This document shows, in pieces, positions 43,674-51,570 of a stretch of 64,000 nt of DNA. Made by a program: the position numbers and the translations under genes. A model generated the notes under the pieces. It had not been told where the DNA came from and made no database searches. It saw only the letters and a list, made by a program, of their open reading frames with translations. The stretch is from Massilia aquatica. Its GTDB lineage: Bacteria; Pseudomonadota; Gammaproteobacteria; Burkholderiales; Burkholderiaceae_D. The stretch covers positions 62,001 through 126,000 of the forward strand of contig NZ_VVIW01000018.1 of assembly GCF_011682045.1 (NCBI RefSeq), written 5' to 3'. The stretch's first letter is position 1. Every line of letters begins with the position of its first letter.

Positions 43674-44570
43674 TTACGCCTTCGCTTCGCCACCCAGCGC
43701 TTCCACCACTTCGCTCATCATCTTGGCCAGTTCGCCAGTCATGAGCATCATGTCGTTGTCGAAGCGCTCTTCATCGTTGCGCGTGCTGGTATCGCTTTCC
43801 TTGATCACGTCGAGCGGCTTGATGCCCTTGATCGCCAGCGACTCGGTCAGCACGAACGAAATCTTGTCGTCCCACGTCATCGCCAAGCGCGTGCACTGCT
43901 TGCCTGCCGCGATGTGACGGCGGATATCGTCCACTTCCAGCGCATGCTTGACGTAACGTACGGCCGCCTTGCTCTCGCCAGTGGCGCGCAGTTCGGTATC
44001 CTGGTCGATCGTAAAACCCACCGGCGCTTCGTCGGTTTCCAGCCAGGCCGTCATGACAGCCACCGGCGAGCGCTGCACGCGCAGGCTTTCCAGCGGCATG
44101 CGGTCGACCGCTTTGAGCAGCAGCTTGATGACTTCGTCCGCCTTGGCCGGACTGGCCGCATCGACCACCAGCCAGCCATTGACCGGATCGATCCAGGTGA
44201 AGGTGTTGCTGCGGATGCTGAAAGCGCGCGGCAACAATTCATCGGCCACCCGTTCCTTGAGTTCCTTCATGGCTTTCTTGCCCGGCGCGAAGCCCTGGGC
44301 TTCTTCCAGTTCGGCCGCCTTGGCCTTGGCCACCTGGTTGATCACCGACGATGGCAGCAGCTTCTTTTCGGTGCCCAGCAGGATCAGCATCTGCTTGTTG
44401 ACGGTGTGCACCAGCATGCCGTTGTTGCGCGGCGAATCCCAGCCCTGGCGCAGCAATTCGTTACTGGTGGCCGGAACAAAACTCATGGGCGCCAGCGCCG
44501 CTTCGAGTTGCTCAGGAGTGAATGCCCATGGTGCGGGGAGACGGTAAATCTGAAGATTCTTGAACCACAT
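43674..44570 (-). CDS. rdgC: Recombination-associated protein RdgC
   Basis: A 298-residue RdgC, which forms a ring dimer around DNA and limits RecA activity. The start [11 protein letters not shown] and the segments [18 protein letters not shown] and [15 protein letters not shown] are highly typical, and the length equals that of the family (about 300). It lies 212 bp downstream of dinB on the same strand; co-transcription with dinB is possible but the gap is large. Confidence 0.96.
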   Translation of the reverse strand: MWFKNLQIYRLPAPWAFTPEQLEAALAPMSFVPATSNELLRQGWDSPRNNGMLVHTVNKQMLILLGTEKKLLPSSVINQVAKAKAAELEEAQGFAPGKKAMKELKERVADELLPRAFSIRSNTFTWIDPVNGWLVVDAASPAKADEVIKLLLKAVDRMPLESLRVQRSPVAVMTAWLETDEAPVGFTIDQDTELRATGESKAAVRYVKHALEVDDIRRHIAAGKQCTRLAMTWDDKISFVLTESLAIKGIKPLDVIKESDTSTRNDEERFDNDMMLMTGELAKMMSEVVEALGGEAKA

Positions 44571-44782
44571 TGTGCTTTACCTTGTTTGAGTCAGTATTTA
44601 CAGCGGGGTGAAGCAGGAAGGCGCGCAAAACCGCTCTCACTTCCTGCGTAACGGCCTGTTCATTGAGCGAATGTCGTTGACGTCAGCGCTGTCGAGCCGC
44701 CGTCGAACTTCAAACCGTCGATGCTTTTTTGGCAGGACTTGCGTCGTCCGCGACAAATCATCTGTGCGAAGGGAACGACATT

Positions 44783-45856
44783 TTACACGTCCGCATCGGC
44801 GAACAGGCTTAACTGTTCGAGGTTTTCGGCCTCGCCCAGGCGGACTCCGACGCCCAGCAAGCGCACAGGCTGCTTGCCGCGCGCGTAGCCGGTTTCCATC
44901 AGTCTGGCGTATTGCCCCACGTGTGGCGCGGTGCCAACACATTCCACCGTGGTCTGGTGAAAGTCGGAAAATTTAAGCTTCACGAATAATTTTTGCACGC
45001 TTTTCTGGGCCCCGGCGCGGGCGATGCGCGCGTTCAGGTTGTCGAACAGTTCCGGCAGCAGGGCGATGCAGGCCGGCAGGTCGGGCACGTCCGGCGTGTA
45101 GGTCTCCTCGACGCTGACCGACTTGCGCTCGCGCTCGTTGCACACGGAGCGGTTGTCGATGCCACGGCACAAGTCATGCAGGCGGGTGCCGAAGCTGCCG
45201 AAGTGATGTTGCAGTTCGAGCATGGTCCAGCTGCGCAGGTCGGCGCAGGTTTGCGCGCCCAGGTTGTTCAGCTTGGCGGCGGTGACCTTGCCGACGCCGT
45301 GCAGTTTTTTGACCGGCAAGGCGGCCACGAACGCGTCGACCTCGTCCGGACGCACCAGGCACAGGCCGTCGGGCTTGTTCCAGTCGCTGGCGATCTTGGC
45401 CACGAACTTGTTGGGCGCCACGCCGGCCGAGGCGGTGATCCCGACCGTGTCAAAAATGCGCTTGCGGATTTCCTGCGCAATCAGGGTGGCGCTGCCTTTG
45501 CAGTGCGGCGAGTCGGACACGTCGAGATAGGCTTCGTCGAGCGAGAGCGGCTCGATCAGGTCGGTGTAGTCGCCGTAGATGGCCAGGATCTGGCGCGAGG
45601 CGATGCGGTATTTTTCCATGGCCGGTGCAATGACCACGAGCTCGGGACACAGCTTCATGGCCTGGGCGGTGGCCATGGCCGAGTGGATGCCGTAGCGCCG
45701 CGCTTCGTAGTTGCAGGTCGCCACCACGCCGCGCTGGCCCGGCTGGCCGCCGACGGCCAGCGGCACCTCGCGCAGGGCGGGATTGTCGCGCATTTCGACG
45801 GCTGCGTAGAAGCAGTCGCAGTCGCAATGGATGATTTTTCGGGCTGGGGCGTTCAC
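44783..45856 (-). CDS. dinB: DNA polymerase IV
   Basis: A 357-residue Y-family translesion polymerase. Catalytic acids are in IIHCDCDCFYAAVEMRDNP and LDEAYLDVS; the helix-hairpin-helix LHGVGKVTAAKLNNLG and the little-finger domain follow; the C-terminal LSLFA is the beta-clamp-binding motif. The frame is open to a GTG at 45910, but an SOS box (45886-45905) would then lie inside the coding sequence. The GTG at 45856 starts just before the conserved core and leaves the box 30 bp upstream, so I prefer it. SOS-regulated. Confidence 0.92.
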   Translation of the reverse strand: MNAPARKIIHCDCDCFYAAVEMRDNPALREVPLAVGGQPGQRGVVATCNYEARRYGIHSAMATAQAMKLCPELVVIAPAMEKYRIASRQILAIYGDYTDLIEPLSLDEAYLDVSDSPHCKGSATLIAQEIRKRIFDTVGITASAGVAPNKFVAKIASDWNKPDGLCLVRPDEVDAFVAALPVKKLHGVGKVTAAKLNNLGAQTCADLRSWTMLELQHHFGSFGTRLHDLCRGIDNRSVCNERERKSVSVEETYTPDVPDLPACIALLPELFDNLNARIARAGAQKSVQKLFVKLKFSDFHQTTVECVGTAPHVGQYARLMETGYARGKQPVRLLGVGVRLGEAENLEQLSLFADADV

Positions 45857-45885
45857 GCGGGTCGCTGTGCCCGGCTGGGGGCAAC

Positions 45886-45905
45886 TACTGTCATTGCATA
45901 CAGTA
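45886..45905. promoter_or_regulatory. LexA (SOS) box of dinB
   Basis: TACTG-TCATTGCATA-CAGTA, containing a perfect CTGT-N8-ACAG core and the full outer pentamers of the E. coli consensus. It lies 30 bp upstream of the preferred dinB start, where LexA would cover the promoter. Confidence 0.85.
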
Positions 45906-45978
45906 TTCACTGAAATGGGATTTGTTGCAAGCCGGAAGGCCGCGTCGTCTGCGCCGCTGACGCAGACGACGCGAAAGG

Positions 45979-46668
45979 TCAGCTCAGATGGCTGCGGATC
46001 ATCGCCAGCGTACTATCGGCAAAATCGTCCACATGCACCTTGGCAGCGCGGTATTTCCAGCGCTTGATGTACCAGTCCTGGAACATCGCCACGATGTGCG
46101 CCGCCAGCAAGTCCGGCTTGCCGCTCGGCACCGGCTGGAGCTGGCCGATCATGTCCGCAATCTCGGCCTGGATCGACAACTCCGAATTTTTCGCCATGCC
46201 GCGCTGCTCGAAACTGAGCACGCGCGAATCCATGTACACGAAGTAAAACCACGGCTGCAGGATTTCGGACAGGTAAATCGTGGCGCGCACCAGCGATTCC
46301 AGCCTTTCCAGCGGCGCCTGCACGTGCAGGAACATGCGCGGCAATTCCTGGCTGGCATGCCGCACCACATCCTCGATCATTTCCGCCAGTTGATCCTTGC
46401 TGTCGATGTAGCCGTACAGCCCGCCCATCGACAAACCGGTCTCGCGGCACAGGTCGCGCAAGCTCATGGCGCGAAAGCCGACTTCGTTGGCCAGGCGGAA
46501 GGTGGCGCCGAAAATGCGTTCCATGTTTTCCAGCGCCGGCTTGCGGCGCTTGACGCCGATCCGCTCGGCGTGACGGTCGACAAGGTAGGCCCAGATGGTG
46601 TCGCCATTGAGCGGCGTCATCTTTTCAAACTGGGCGAAGTCGAAGCGGGTGGACACCAGCGTTTCCAT
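45979..46668 (-). CDS. TetR-family transcriptional regulator
   Basis: A 229-residue regulator. An N-terminal extension of about 45 residues precedes the helix-turn-helix (IFGATFRLANEVGFRAMSL; RETGLSMGGLYGYIDSKDQL). The C-terminal ligand/dimer domain has the WFYFVYMDSRVLS segment of a subgroup seen in Burkholderiales. The ligand is unknown. A perfect 12-bp palindrome lies 8 bp upstream of the ATG, consistent with autoregulation. It is divergent from the lipase operon and could control it, though this is inference. Confidence 0.85.
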   Translation of the reverse strand: METLVSTRFDFAQFEKMTPLNGDTIWAYLVDRHAERIGVKRRKPALENMERIFGATFRLANEVGFRAMSLRDLCRETGLSMGGLYGYIDSKDQLAEMIEDVVRHASQELPRMFLHVQAPLERLESLVRATIYLSEILQPWFYFVYMDSRVLSFEQRGMAKNSELSIQAEIADMIGQLQPVPSGKPDLLAAHIVAMFQDWYIKRWKYRAAKVHVDDFADSTLAMIRSHLS

Positions 46669-46675
46669 AGTTGCG

Positions 46676-46687
46676 TCTAGCGCTAGA
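46676..46687. promoter_or_regulatory. Palindromic operator candidate of the TetR gene
   Basis: TCTAGCGCTAGA is a perfect 12-bp palindrome located 8 bp upstream of the TetR-family start codon, a common place for an autoregulatory operator. No second copy is visible in the 274-bp divergent gap to the lipase gene. Confidence 0.4.
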
Positions 46688-46942
46688 GTTGGTTTCGGGA
46701 ATGATTATAGCTCGTTAAAACCACAGATAAATTCAAAGCACAAAACAAGGCCTCCGTATGCTGCACTGCGCGATGCTTTCCGCATACGCCAGTGCTACAT
46801 TCAAAAAACCGAGCGCTCGCTCTAATTCATAAAACAGCCTAAGCAGGGGCGTTTGCCGGTAGCCGGAGGAATGTGCAGCTTGAACTGCGCAACTCCGGTT
46901 CCAGTAGTTCATTTCATACAAAAACCATCAATGGAGACAACA

Positions 46943-47854
46943 ATGATGAATCGCTTTTGGCAGTGCCTGTCCGTTTTTCTCATCGCCATCCTCGTCGTTC
47001 CCGCCCCGGCCCTGGCTGCGGGCTACACGCAAACCAAGTATCCCATCGTGCTGGTGCACGGCCTGTTCGGCTTCGAAAAGCTGGGCCCGGTCGAGTACTT
47101 CTACGGCATCCCCTCGGCCCTGCGCAGCGGCGGGGCCAAAGTCTATACCGTCACCGTCTCGGGCGCCAACAGTACCGAAGTACGCGGCGAACAACTGCTC
47201 TCGCAAGTGAAACAAATCATGGCCGCCACCGGCGCCGCCAAGGTCAATCTGATCGGCCACAGCCACGGCGGGCCGACCGTGCGCTACGTTGCTTCGGTAG
47301 CACCCAACCTGGTCGCCTCGGCCAGCTCGGTAGCCGGTGTGAACAAAGGTTCGAAGATCGCCGACATCCTGACCGGCAACGCGCCGGAAGTGGGCAATGC
47401 GCTGGCCAACGCCGTGGCCGCGCTGATGGACTTCCTCACCGGCCGTTCCGGCTTGCCGCGGGATGGCGCGGCCGCACTCGCCTCGCTCAGCACGGCCGGC
47501 GCGGCCGCCTTCAACAAGCGCCATCCGCAAGGCGTGCCGACCAGCGCCTGCGGCGAAGGGGCCAACCATGTCAACGGCGTGTATTATTTTTCGTGGAGCG
47601 GGGCCCAGCCCTACACCAATGTGTTCGATGCGATCGACCCGTTCATGGCGCTCACCGGCGCGGCGTTCGGCGGCAAGAACGATGGCCTGGTCAGCAGCTG
47701 CTCGAGCCGCCTGGGACGGGTGATCCGCGACGACTATGCCATGAACCACCTCGATGAAGTGAACCAGTTCATCGGCATCGTGAACCTGTTCGAAACCAGT
47801 CCGGTGACGGTCTTCCGTCAGCAAGCGAACCGCCTGCAGGCGCTCGGTCTGTAA
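46943..47854 (+). CDS. Secreted triacylglycerol lipase (Burkholderia/Pseudomonas family I)
   Basis: A 303-residue alpha/beta-hydrolase exported by a Sec signal (VFLIAILVVPAPALAAG). VLVHGLFGF forms the oxyanion hole, GHSHGG carries the nucleophile S107, and the acid and base are in GKNDGLVSS and AMNHLDEVNQ. Two cysteines (SACGEG and VSSCSS) may form the family disulphide. GGAG lies 5 bases before the ATG at 46943. The dedicated foldase gene starts 10 bp downstream, as in Burkholderia lipA-lifO operons; type II secretion would complete export. Confidence 0.93.
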   Translation: MMNRFWQCLSVFLIAILVVPAPALAAGYTQTKYPIVLVHGLFGFEKLGPVEYFYGIPSALRSGGAKVYTVTVSGANSTEVRGEQLLSQVKQIMAATGAAKVNLIGHSHGGPTVRYVASVAPNLVASASSVAGVNKGSKIADILTGNAPEVGNALANAVAALMDFLTGRSGLPRDGAAALASLSTAGAAAFNKRHPQGVPTSACGEGANHVNGVYYFSWSGAQPYTNVFDAIDPFMALTGAAFGGKNDGLVSSCSSRLGRVIRDDYAMNHLDEVNQFIGIVNLFETSPVTVFRQQANRLQALGL

Positions 47855-47864
47855 GGAGGCTGCC

Positions 47865-48785
47865 ATGACCGCACGCATGCAATGGAAGAGGATCGGGGCC
47901 GGCACGCTGGTGGCCGCTTTGCTGGTGGCCGCTTATCCGAGGCCGGAGGTGGCCGCCGTCGCGGCGGCGCCGCCGCCCACATCGGACCCGTTTGCGTTCG
48001 TGCGGTCGATGGAAGGCACCAGGCCGGACGGCGATGTGCGCCTGGGCGCCGATGGCCAGCTGGTGATCGACGCCGAACTGGGACATCTGTTCGACTACTA
48101 CCTCGCCGGGCTGGGCGAGAAGGATTTGCAGGCCATCCGCGCCGAGATCGAGCGCGAGATCGAGCGCCGCTTCGCGCCCGCTCCGGCGGCGCAAGCCAAG
48201 CGCTTGCTGGCCAGCTATCTCGATTACAAGCGGGCGCTGGCCGATGCCGAGAAGACCTTGGCGCCGCAGGCCGACCTGGCCACATCGGCACGCGCGCGCC
48301 TGGCGCTCAAGCAGCGTTTGCGGCCGCAGTTTTTCAGCGCCAGCGAGGCGGCGGGGCTGTTCGGCGCCAGCGATGCGTACGACGCCGATGCGCTGGCGCG
48401 GCTCGACATCGAGCAGGATGGCGCCCTCACGCCGGTCCAGCGCGAACAGCGGATGGCGGCACTGGACCAGCGCATGCCGGCCGCGCTGCGCGCAGACCGC
48501 GAGGCGCCAACCAAAGTGATCCGGATGGAAGCGTCGGTGCAGAAGCTGCGCGAGCAGGGTGCGGGCGACGACGAGGTGTATCGCTTGCGGGCGGCGGCGT
48601 TTTCGCCGGAAGCGGCCGGCCGGCTGGCCGATCTGGATCGCGAAGAGGCGGCGTGGAAGGGACGCATCAAGACGTATCTGGCGCAGAAGGCGGCAGTGGG
48701 AGCGGGCTCGGAAGCGGTGCTGCAGCAGGTGCGCGATCAGCATTTTTCGGCTGATGAACAGCGTAGGCTGGGGGCGTATGAGTAG
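47865..48785 (+). CDS. Lipase-specific foldase (Lif)
   Basis: A 306-residue steric chaperone that folds the lipase in the periplasm. It has an N-terminal membrane anchor (residues 10-25), an Ala/Pro-rich linker, and a long helical body (charged EIEREIERRFAP helices) that embraces the lipase. The Lif signature RxxFDYxLSxxGE appears as GHLFDYYLAGLGE: the conserved Arg is Gly here, a notable change in the best-conserved motif. Length and gene order are otherwise standard. Confidence 0.88.
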   Translation: MTARMQWKRIGAGTLVAALLVAAYPRPEVAAVAAAPPPTSDPFAFVRSMEGTRPDGDVRLGADGQLVIDAELGHLFDYYLAGLGEKDLQAIRAEIEREIERRFAPAPAAQAKRLLASYLDYKRALADAEKTLAPQADLATSARARLALKQRLRPQFFSASEAAGLFGASDAYDADALARLDIEQDGALTPVQREQRMAALDQRMPAALRADREAPTKVIRMEASVQKLREQGAGDDEVYRLRAAAFSPEAAGRLADLDREEAAWKGRIKTYLAQKAAVGAGSEAVLQQVRDQHFSADEQRRLGAYE

Positions 48786-48914
48786 GTAGGGGCTTTCCTG
48801 CGCAAGCGATTGGCAGAGAGACGACGGCGTCCTTCAAACCGCAGCGCTCATCGCCGTCTTCCCCGCGAAGGCGGTTTCGAATTTGGTGGCCAGTAAGGCG
48901 AACAGGCGGATATG

Positions 48915-48948
48915 AAAAAAGGGGACGACCAGCAAGCCGGTCGTCCCC
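48915..48948 (-). terminator. Terminator of the S8 protease gene
   Basis: GGGGACGACC (48921-48930) pairs perfectly with GGTCGTCCCC (48939-48948) around 8 bases; on the minus strand T6 follows. It lies 38 bp after the protease stop and can also stop transcription from the lipase operon side. Confidence 0.9.
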
Positions 48949-48986
48949 TGTTTCATGCAGCGGCCAGGCCGCCGCAGTCACTTACA

Positions 48987-50807
48987 TTACCACGACAGTT
49001 TCAGCGAGTATGCGCCGCTGGTGGCGCCCGTGCCGCCGCTGTAGTACTTCACGCGGACGTAACGGGTGGTGGTGGTGGTGCCGGTGTTGGCGGTGCTCAG
49101 GCTGTCGGCTACGCCGGCGCCGTTTTCACTGAGCGCCACTTGCGAACCCGTCGCGTTGTAGGCATACAGATCGTAGTCGGCGCTGCTGCTGCCGATCGTC
49201 ATTGCCGCCGACAGGGTTTTACCCGCTGGCAGTTGAACAGCGAAGTAGTCGGAGTCGGTGCTCGAACCCATATTGCCCTTGACGACCGTGCCGCTGACCG
49301 TCACCGCATTCGCCGACGCGGTCGTGTTGTTCGCTTCCGCTTCGTTGATGGTGGTTCCCGCCGGTGGCGTGGTGCCGCCGCCGCCAGCCGACTGCACGGC
49401 CGCCAGCGCATCGACGATCCCGGTGCCGCAGCTGTTGCAGGTTGCCGGGAAGGCGCGTGCGGTCGACTTCAGCTTGCTTTCGATGTCATCCGGCGTCAGC
49501 GCCGGATTTTTCGACAGCATCAGCGCGGCAACGCCAGCCACGTGCGGGGTCGCCATCGAGGTACCGGCGTAGTTGGCGTAGTTATCCGCGCCAGGTGCGT
49601 TGGTGCCGGCGTTCAGGGTCGACAGGATCAGGCCGCCGGTGTCGCCACCAGGCGCCGCCACGTCGATCAGGGTGCCGTAGTTCGAGTACGAAGCGCGGCC
49701 GCCATCCTTCTTGGTTGCGGCAATCGCCACCACGCCCGAGCAGTTCGCCGGGCTCGAGCCACTCACGTTCACGTTGTCGTTACCAGCGGCGACAATGACC
49801 ACGGTGCCGCGCGAACGGGCGCCGTTGATGGCGTTCTGGGTGGTGGTGTCGCAAGCGCCACCGCCGCCGAGCGACATGTTGATCACGCGCGCCTTGTTGG
49901 CATTGGCCGGCACGCCGGAGACGGTGCCGCCCGATGCCCAGGTGATCGCATCGGCGATGTCGGAGGTGTAGCCGCCGCATTTGCCCAGTACGCGCAGCGG
50001 CAGGACCTTGGCATTGAACGCCACGCCGGCTACGCCGACGCCGTTGTTGGTCTTGGCGGCGATGGTACCGGCCACGTGGGTGCCGTGCCAGCTCGAATTC
50101 TGGCTCTGCACCGGACGGCCGCCGCCGCACTCGCCGGCGGCGACCGCGTCGCCCGGATCGCTGGCGTCGGCGTCGCGGCCGTTGCCATCGTTGGCGATCT
50201 TGGTGTCGGTGATGAAGTCATAGCCGCCGACGAACTGGCCGGACAGGTCGGCGTGCGGACGAAAGCCCGTGTCGAGGACAGCGACGACAACGCCGGTGCC
50301 GGTCGAGATGTCCCAGGCGGCAGGCAGGCGCAGGCCGCCGGTGGTGTCGCCGTAGTGCCACTGCTCCGCGTAACGCGGATCGTTCGGGGTGAACAGCGGA
50401 TGCATGATGCGGTCGGGCTCAGCGTACTCGATGCTGGCATCGCGCTCCATCAGGTCCTTGGCGATGGCAGCGACGTCCTTGACATCCATCTTTTTGTCGA
50501 GCTTGAGAATCTGGGCGCCGTTGGCGGTGGTGTGCAGCGCTTGCATGGTCAGGCCAAACTGCTGGCCCGAACGCTGGACGATCGCCAGACGGTCCTTGCC
50601 AGCTGCCATCAGGGAGGCGCCCGGCACGACGGGGCCGGTTTCCTTGTACTTGACGATCATGCGGTCGGTGGTCGTCGCCGCCGGGGCGATCTTCGCGTTC
50701 GATTCGATATCGAGCACGCTGGCGTGGGCGAATACCGGGCCGACCGTGATGACGGCAGCTGCGCAGAAGGTCAAAAAGGATGGGTACTTCGATTGCGAAT
50801 GCTTCAT
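48987..50807 (-). CDS. Secreted subtilisin-like serine protease (S8) with PPC domain
   Basis: A 606-residue exoprotease. Signal peptide to about residue 29, inhibitor propeptide to about 135, then the S8 catalytic domain with D179 (VLDTGFRPH), H241 (HGTHVAGT) and S417 (GTSMATPHVAG). After a Gly/Pro linker (about 478-490) the C-terminal 115 residues form a PPC (pre-peptidase C-terminal) domain, usually removed during maturation. The paired cysteines GECGGG and GKCGGY, and CNSCGTG, suggest disulphides. AAGGA precedes the ATG by 6 bases. Confidence 0.93.
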   Translation of the reverse strand: MKHSQSKYPSFLTFCAAAVITVGPVFAHASVLDIESNAKIAPAATTTDRMIVKYKETGPVVPGASLMAAGKDRLAIVQRSGQQFGLTMQALHTTANGAQILKLDKKMDVKDVAAIAKDLMERDASIEYAEPDRIMHPLFTPNDPRYAEQWHYGDTTGGLRLPAAWDISTGTGVVVAVLDTGFRPHADLSGQFVGGYDFITDTKIANDGNGRDADASDPGDAVAAGECGGGRPVQSQNSSWHGTHVAGTIAAKTNNGVGVAGVAFNAKVLPLRVLGKCGGYTSDIADAITWASGGTVSGVPANANKARVINMSLGGGGACDTTTQNAINGARSRGTVVIVAAGNDNVNVSGSSPANCSGVVAIAATKKDGGRASYSNYGTLIDVAAPGGDTGGLILSTLNAGTNAPGADNYANYAGTSMATPHVAGVAALMLSKNPALTPDDIESKLKSTARAFPATCNSCGTGIVDALAAVQSAGGGGTTPPAGTTINEAEANNTTASANAVTVSGTVVKGNMGSSTDSDYFAVQLPAGKTLSAAMTIGSSSADYDLYAYNATGSQVALSENGAGVADSLSTANTGTTTTTRYVRVKYYSGGTGATSGAYSLKLSW

Positions 50808-51520
50808 TGTCGTTCCTTAAGTTTTCCGATGAACATTTTATAAAGGATAGGTGGCAGCGCGTGGCCGTCGCCTTCCCATTGTCTCCACGTTGTTCTGCAA
50901 CGTAGCCCCGCCTTTTGTTAGCGAGCGTTGTACATTACTGTGATTCATGTCGATTTTTGGAAATTTCCAACTGGATTCGGCTGTTTCGCAACACAAAAAG
51001 CCAAAAATTTTTCCGCGAGCAAAGTTAATTTGGCAATAGTTGCGTTTTTCCAAATGCAAATTCGTTCATTTTTGTCCATTTCTGAACATTCGACTGCTAA
51101 TTGTCTAAAAATGAACAGTTTTTGATAAGCAATGAACATTGCAACCCGGGTGGAAGTCGAGATCGGATGAATGATTCAGAACAATTTCCTGTGCTACCGT
51201 GAATATGCTGTAGACCGTCGGAATCTGCCGAAAGTTCATGCGGCCTCTGTCACGCGAGCATGGTTTCGTTGCTACTAATCAAGGTGTAGAGACTCTGTCG
51301 AAAATCTGCCCGGAATTCGGCGCAGCAGAGCGTATTTCACTCTGTCAGAGAGGGCAGCTTGTGGGAAAAAGCCTGGCGTTAACGTATAAAGTCGTCAATG
51401 ATCGCGGCATGCAGTCTGACGTGCAGGCACGACGTTGGCTTACTCCGCCTAGGTCAGCAATCTGACAGGCGGCGACGGTATAATCCTACGAACTTAGGAC
51501 GACTCCTAAACCGTTTGACG
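50808..51520. other. AT-rich region upstream of the protease gene
   Basis: About 710 bp without a supported gene. The part at 50930-51130 is strongly AT-rich and probably holds the protease promoter. TATAAT at 51479-51484 is followed by a 6-bp stem (TTAGGA/TCCTAA, 51494-51509) and then the terminator at 51521, so a very short plus-strand transcript is conceivable, but no matching -35 is present. A 75-codon open frame at 51238 has no ribosome site. Confidence 0.4.
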
Positions 51521-51551
51521 AAAAAAAGCCGCGATCGCGCGCGGCTTTTTT
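51521..51551. terminator. Terminator of the TonB-dependent receptor gene
   Basis: GCCGCG (51528-51533) pairs with CGCGGC (51540-51545), flanked by A7 and T6, giving a bidirectional terminator 20 bp beyond the receptor stop. Confidence 0.9.
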
Positions 51552-51570
51552 GTCACACAGACAAACTGTA

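Noticed and set aside
51238-51465. 75-codon plus-strand frame upstream of the receptor terminator.
   Set aside because: No ribosome site, no similarity I recognise and no neighbour relationship.
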